Shown piece by piece: positions 59,977-64,000 of a DNA stretch of 64,000 nt; position 1 is the stretch's first letter, and each line of letters starts with the position of its first letter. Origin of the DNA: Enoplolaimus lenunculus (lineage: Eukaryota > Nematoda > Enoplea > Enoplida > Thoracostomopsidae). The stretch is from positions 124,001 through 188,000 of the forward strand of contig JASANG010003345.1 of the NCBI GenBank assembly GCA_030248215.1. Reading direction: 5' to 3'. A program made the position numbers and the translations under genes. The notes beneath the pieces were generated by a model, which saw only the letters and a program-made list of their open reading frames with translations, was not told the DNA's origin and searched no databases.

Positions 59977-60186
59977 GACCTTTGGGCCAATGTAAAGAAC
60001 TGGGGCGGTACAGTATAATAAACATATTTCTAAGCCTAAACCCTAAACCTCAGCCTAAAGCCTAAGCGTAAGAATGAGCAATTCCTAAGCCTAAGCCTAA
60101 GCCGAGAAAAAACAAGCTTAACCTTACTCTAGTTTAGTCCCACAGAAAAACGTTCCGCCCCTAATTTTTACACTGGCCGACCTTTG
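59977..60186. mobile_element. Telomere-like MITE, type copy with exact 8-bp duplication
   Basis: The element is 59985-60178 (194 bp). Ends: GGCCAATGTAAAGAACTGGG and the inverse of CTAATTTTTACACTGGCC. GACCTTTG flanks both sides exactly (59977-59984 and 60179-60186). The interior is telomere-like hexamers (CTAAGCCTAAACCCTAAACC, CCTAAGCCTAAGCCTAAG), then an arm ending CCCACAGAAAAACGTTCCGC. No coding capacity. 8-bp duplications occur in hAT, P and Merlin superfamilies. Confidence 0.9.
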
Positions 60187-60249
60187 TAACTGAACAAGAA
60201 AATTACGTGCAAAGTGATGGTTATTCAGGATTCACGTTATAACGGGCCA

Positions 60250-60420
60250 GCGTTGGATCAGACAGTGGTGGGGACTCCCCCAAACTAAAGAGGGGTGCTC
60301 CCAAACTCGCGAGCGAAGCAAGCGGGAAGCCTGACGCATTTTACAACTTCGGTGGTTTTTGTTTCAACCGGTTTATTAGGATGGGGCCCCTTCAGGGGTG
60401 GGGGCTAGATGGGCGCCGGA
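60250..60420. repeat. GC-rich dispersed repeat, copy 4
   Basis: GGGGACTCCCCCAAACT, CTCGCGAGCGAAGCAAGCGG, GGTTTTTGTTTCAACCGG and GGGGCCCCTTCAGGGG. Preceded by a Harbinger-type terminus fragment (TTCACGTTATAACGGGCCAG, 60231). Confidence 0.6.
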
Positions 60421-61429
60421 TATTTGGATGTAAAAAATACCGACATGTATTCGAAAAGAAACCTGTATCCTGATTTCCGAAATGCTGTTGTGTTAAAATA
60501 TTTTTGGAATACTTTGGATTGTTTCAACATTAAAATAGCTGAAGTTGACGAAAACAAATTCTGTATTCAAGCCTGAGTTAAAATATTGAAACACATTCCT
60601 GCATAATTCTATGATAATTTAAAATTTTGATTTCTTTAATACATGGCAAAATTAAAAGCATAATTTCTGTTGAGCTTGATATTTATCTATTTATCGATAT
60701 ACTAGTTTTGTATTTTTTAATTTTGTCAAAATTAGCCCGGTGACAAATTTGCATTGAATACGCGCCGTCAATTTTACTAAGTGTATTACCTTTGCAAGAA
60801 ACAAAATCTACATATAAATGATAGGTCGCGTTGCGACTTGCGAGCTTACATACTGGCGTCATTATAAATTCTGATCGCTGTTGGTTTAATAAAACGCAAA
60901 GCTTAACTGAGTATATATGATGCTAATTAGCAAAAGGCTAGCTTGCAAATCAGGCAATCTGTAAATAGCACATTGAATTTCCCACGACACAGAAAGCATG
61001 AGCTCATAACTTTTGAATTCAAGAAGCCACGAAAGCGACTTTCTTTTCATACATCAAAGTACGTTATCAGCGATTTTAATATCTGAAAAATGAACAGCTT
61101 AGTGTGGGGTTAGTGTGCGACAACCCCATACTGCTTAGTGTTCTTTCAAAATCCGGAGGGTTCACGGAAACTGCAGCCTCTCTCCTGAGAGAAAAATCAC
61201 AAAAATGATTCAAAAAGTTTGTTTGTTTCAGAAAAAGTGTCCTTCTACATTTGTGTCGTGAAATTAGCAGTAAAATCAGGTTCGCTAATCCGGTCATCAC
61301 ACGCAAACAACGACGCAATTCAAGTCTGCGCGTCCCTTTTACACAATATGAAAACATTTAGATTTCTGAACTGTTGAAAATACATTTTTAGTTCCGTTCC
61401 GCTGTAAGTAGTCGAGATCAGATCACAAA

Positions 61430-61972
61430 AAGTGAAAGTATATATTCAAGTCTTATATATTGCTCTACAACAGTGAATGTCACATCAGGATAGAAGACAA
61501 TTCAAATTTTTTTGAACTTTATATAGGATTAACGTGCAGACAAAATATTTCCCGCAATTGCATTAGGGGCAAAACGAGTTAGAAGTTCTCTCAGTTACAA
61601 CGTGAACTTCGCATCAAATACCAAACATACGGCTGCTAAATCGTTTCCGATACAAAATCGCTTAGAAGAACCACACCATCATAATTCAAAAATTCAAATT
61701 TGAATTTCTAGTATCATATGGTATTCAACAGACCAAGTTGGTTGTTACCCTATGGAGAGAGACATTTGAAAATATATAAAATATGATGTTCGCAAGTACC
61801 CGAATATCATATGATATTGAAGAACAAAATGTGACCTACACATGGTAATAGCAGACAAATACAAAATTTTGGATAGATATGGGGTCTATATAAGCAAGTA
61901 GACAAAATGTTACCCAATAGTTAAATGGGCCAAAACACGTCCCAAGCTGCCCTGGTTATAACATGAACACAT
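61430..61972. mobile_element. Two right ends of the CATATG Harbinger-type element in tandem
   Basis: 61475-61615 and 61830-61972 both match the right end of 10615-11290 (ACATCAGGATAG-AGACAATTC, then ..TTATAACRTGAAC). CATATGATAT motifs lie between. No left ends are present. Confidence 0.6.
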
Positions 61973-64000
61973 TAGTTCGCAGTTTTTGCGCATTTCGCGA
62001 CTCATAACAAGTATATATACAATGAAAAATATCTGTGAACACATTAAAATCATATTTGCCCTGTGTAAATTCTCGCTCATTAATTAATTAAAACAACCAC
62101 TTTTACTCGACCAAAAGCCAACCAAAAACATAAAAGCAATAAACGCACAAAATCATAAAACTATATTCTGGACTAGAGCCCACAAATAAAACGTTATCCA
62201 CACAAACAATAGCAAACCTTGATAATACCGCTTCACTAGCATTCCAAACGTGTCTGAAAATTACAGTTCTATTGGTAATCCTGAAATTTACGCATTGGTG
62301 CTGCAGTCACTGGTAAAGTGCAGAGAGGTGGCCGCTGAAACATAAACATTCGGCATAGCATAGAATGAAAATTTTATGAATGGCGAGTGCACTGATCGAG
62401 AAATATTTTTGACTCTACAGCCAAAACTTAACTTTTTAACAACATTTATTGTCGACAGGCGTCATCTCGCAACTTATGGAGTTGCACTGCACCATGCGAT
62501 CTTCTCATCTACAATCATAGTCTTCTGCAATTTGAATTACCTTAAATTATAGCCAAGTAGCATAGAAAATTAATTTCAGTAACACATTAGGCTAATTTGC
62601 ACTGGAACAATTGAATTTCGTAACATAACAGCAAAACCTGAATATAAAATACAATGACTAAAAGCACAATCAGGCCAAGTAAAGCGAACAATTAAATATA
62701 ATAACATATTTTACCAACAGCAGCAATAAGTGTATTGACATAAACGCGGAATGTATATATGTTTTCCGTTAACACATGAATATACATTTCGGTATTTCTT
62801 TAGACTTTGAGCTATACGTTCAATTTTAAAGTAGCAACAGCTAGAAGTGATATCAGTGCATTTGTGAAATTTAGTACACTTTAGTCAAAGCATTTTCTTT
62901 CATATACCTAAGGTCGTAGATAAGGGGTAGTGCTTAGAAGTTAACCCCATCCCTTTGGGATATTATCCCGCAATTTTTAAAAACGTTTCCGTCAGTAACA
63001 CACAACAGACCTTCAAAATTTTCATAAAATATCACCCCCTGCTTGTTTCGAAACCGTAGCTATTTGAACACATGAACCTGTATACCAAAGTAAAACTATC
63101 TGAGCTTAAAACAAACGTATTTTTTGTTTAAAAATATTTATATATTTCGCGAAACATACTGAACACAGAAGAAAAATCTAAATAATTTAATTGTTTCAGA
63201 AAACAAATTTTAACTTGATATTTTGCGTTAATTCAAATAAACACCTGAGCGTAAACCGAGACCAAACAGTTTTTACCTTTGGCTCCAACAATTAAGTAAT
63301 AAAGTCTAAATGTACACATACAAATACACGACGGATGGATAAACAAATTAGCAGCGAACAAAGCACAACCAGGACTCCGGAATGGACTTTCAATGAGATA
63401 TCACAAAAACGCCGTTATAGTAATAAACATATATTAAAACACACATTAACTTTTCATCGAGCACAAATAGAAACAAAACAGAAAATGCGGACGCAAACGA
63501 CGAAAGTACAGAATCCCTTAATTCCTGGCAATTAACTGAAAAGTGGCGTTTCCGTTAGATCAAGACGAGTTGAGTTGAACAGCACAACTTTTATGGCTAC
63601 ATATTAGTTAACGGTTCAAAAGTTGTAGCGCACAAAATTCTGGTGCAAACATGCTATTATTTGATCAGGAAGTATTTTCTTGTCATCCACAAATTCGTAA
63701 AACATAAGCTTTACTAGGTTTATTCGTTGCACGAATTTAGTATGCGGTTGCCCGTGTTTCAATATACCGAAGGGTTAAAACGTAAAGAACTATAGCGTTT
63801 GAACCATTGGTCATGCAGTCATAAAAATGGTGGTGCTAAAATAGCGCGTAGAGATCTGCGTTCCTCCGAAGACAACAACAACCGTTGCACCCAGTACAAA
63901 TTAATATCCGTCGGATGGAGGAGACGCAGCCACATCACATTACTGTTAACTCTTTCGAGATTGGCTCACGCGGGTTAACTGAGAAGGCCTGTTTCATTAG

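Larger units (their letters stand above)
59402..64000. other. Flank after the collagen gene, repeats and unassigned sequence
   Basis: A hAT-type fragment (CAGGGTACAACCGG, 59717), a telomere-like MITE (59985-60178), a GC-rich repeat (60250-60420) and CATATG-element ends (61430-61970). From about 62000 on I see AT-rich sequence without recognisable genes; the ATG frame at 63335-63535 has no known domain. No canonical AATAAA was noticed close after the collagen stop. Confidence 0.4.

Noticed and set aside
63335-63535. ATG-initiated 66-codon gene
   Set aside because: Composition is that of AT-rich noncoding DNA, there is no domain, and no splice or promoter context was found.

Overview
The window reads as nuclear DNA of a nematode with a repeat-rich, AT-rich genome. 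Three things point there: a complete cuticle collagen gene (Col_cuticle_N anchor, RVKR processing site, interrupted Gly-X-Y repeats, C-x-C end) at 54056-59401; telomere-type hexamers of the nematode form TTAGGC, both as a pure internal array (51504-51645) and inside transposons; and GT-AG genes with kilobase introns. The species cannot be named from the sequence.

Genes, all on the + strand: a tandem family of beta-1,4-galactosyltransferase (GT7, BRE-4-like) genes. Copy A (1351-8941) keeps a first exon and a decayed last exon only. Copy B (12248-22989) has six exons and a very long, divergent first exon whose ATG is not found. Copy C (38349-46550) is intact: six exons, 463 residues. Copies B and C have Leu where vertebrate beta4GalT1 has Tyr289, so GalNAc transfer (LacdiNAc synthesis in the Golgi) is more likely than Gal transfer. 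The collagen (275 residues, five exons) follows 7.5 kb downstream. No other host gene is supported; 22990-38348, 46551-54055 and 59402-64000 hold repeats and unassigned sequence.

Most of the rest is transposon mosaic. Several small DNA elements can be bounded exactly from target-site duplications and, in three cases, from an empty copy of the insertion site elsewhere in the window. They include PIF/Harbinger-type elements (TAA or TTA duplications; 10615-11290 and 28824-32415), a hAT-type element (835-1227), a TA-duplicating palindromic family (5860-6024 and others), and a group with GGCCNATGT ends and 8-bp duplications whose interiors are tandem repeats: telomere-like hexamers in one branch (59985-60178, 56999-57195, 54348-54513), a 9-bp minisatellite in another (42663-43619). 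That last group is the most unusual system here. Fossil Ty3/gypsy fragments lie at 16740-19350, 26175-26265, 27600-28290 and 35630-35780. A 1.67-kb tandem duplication at 28435-31790 differs between its copies almost only by small deletions and may be an assembly artefact.

All calls come from reading the sequence by eye; no alignment, HMM, tRNA or repeat search was run.
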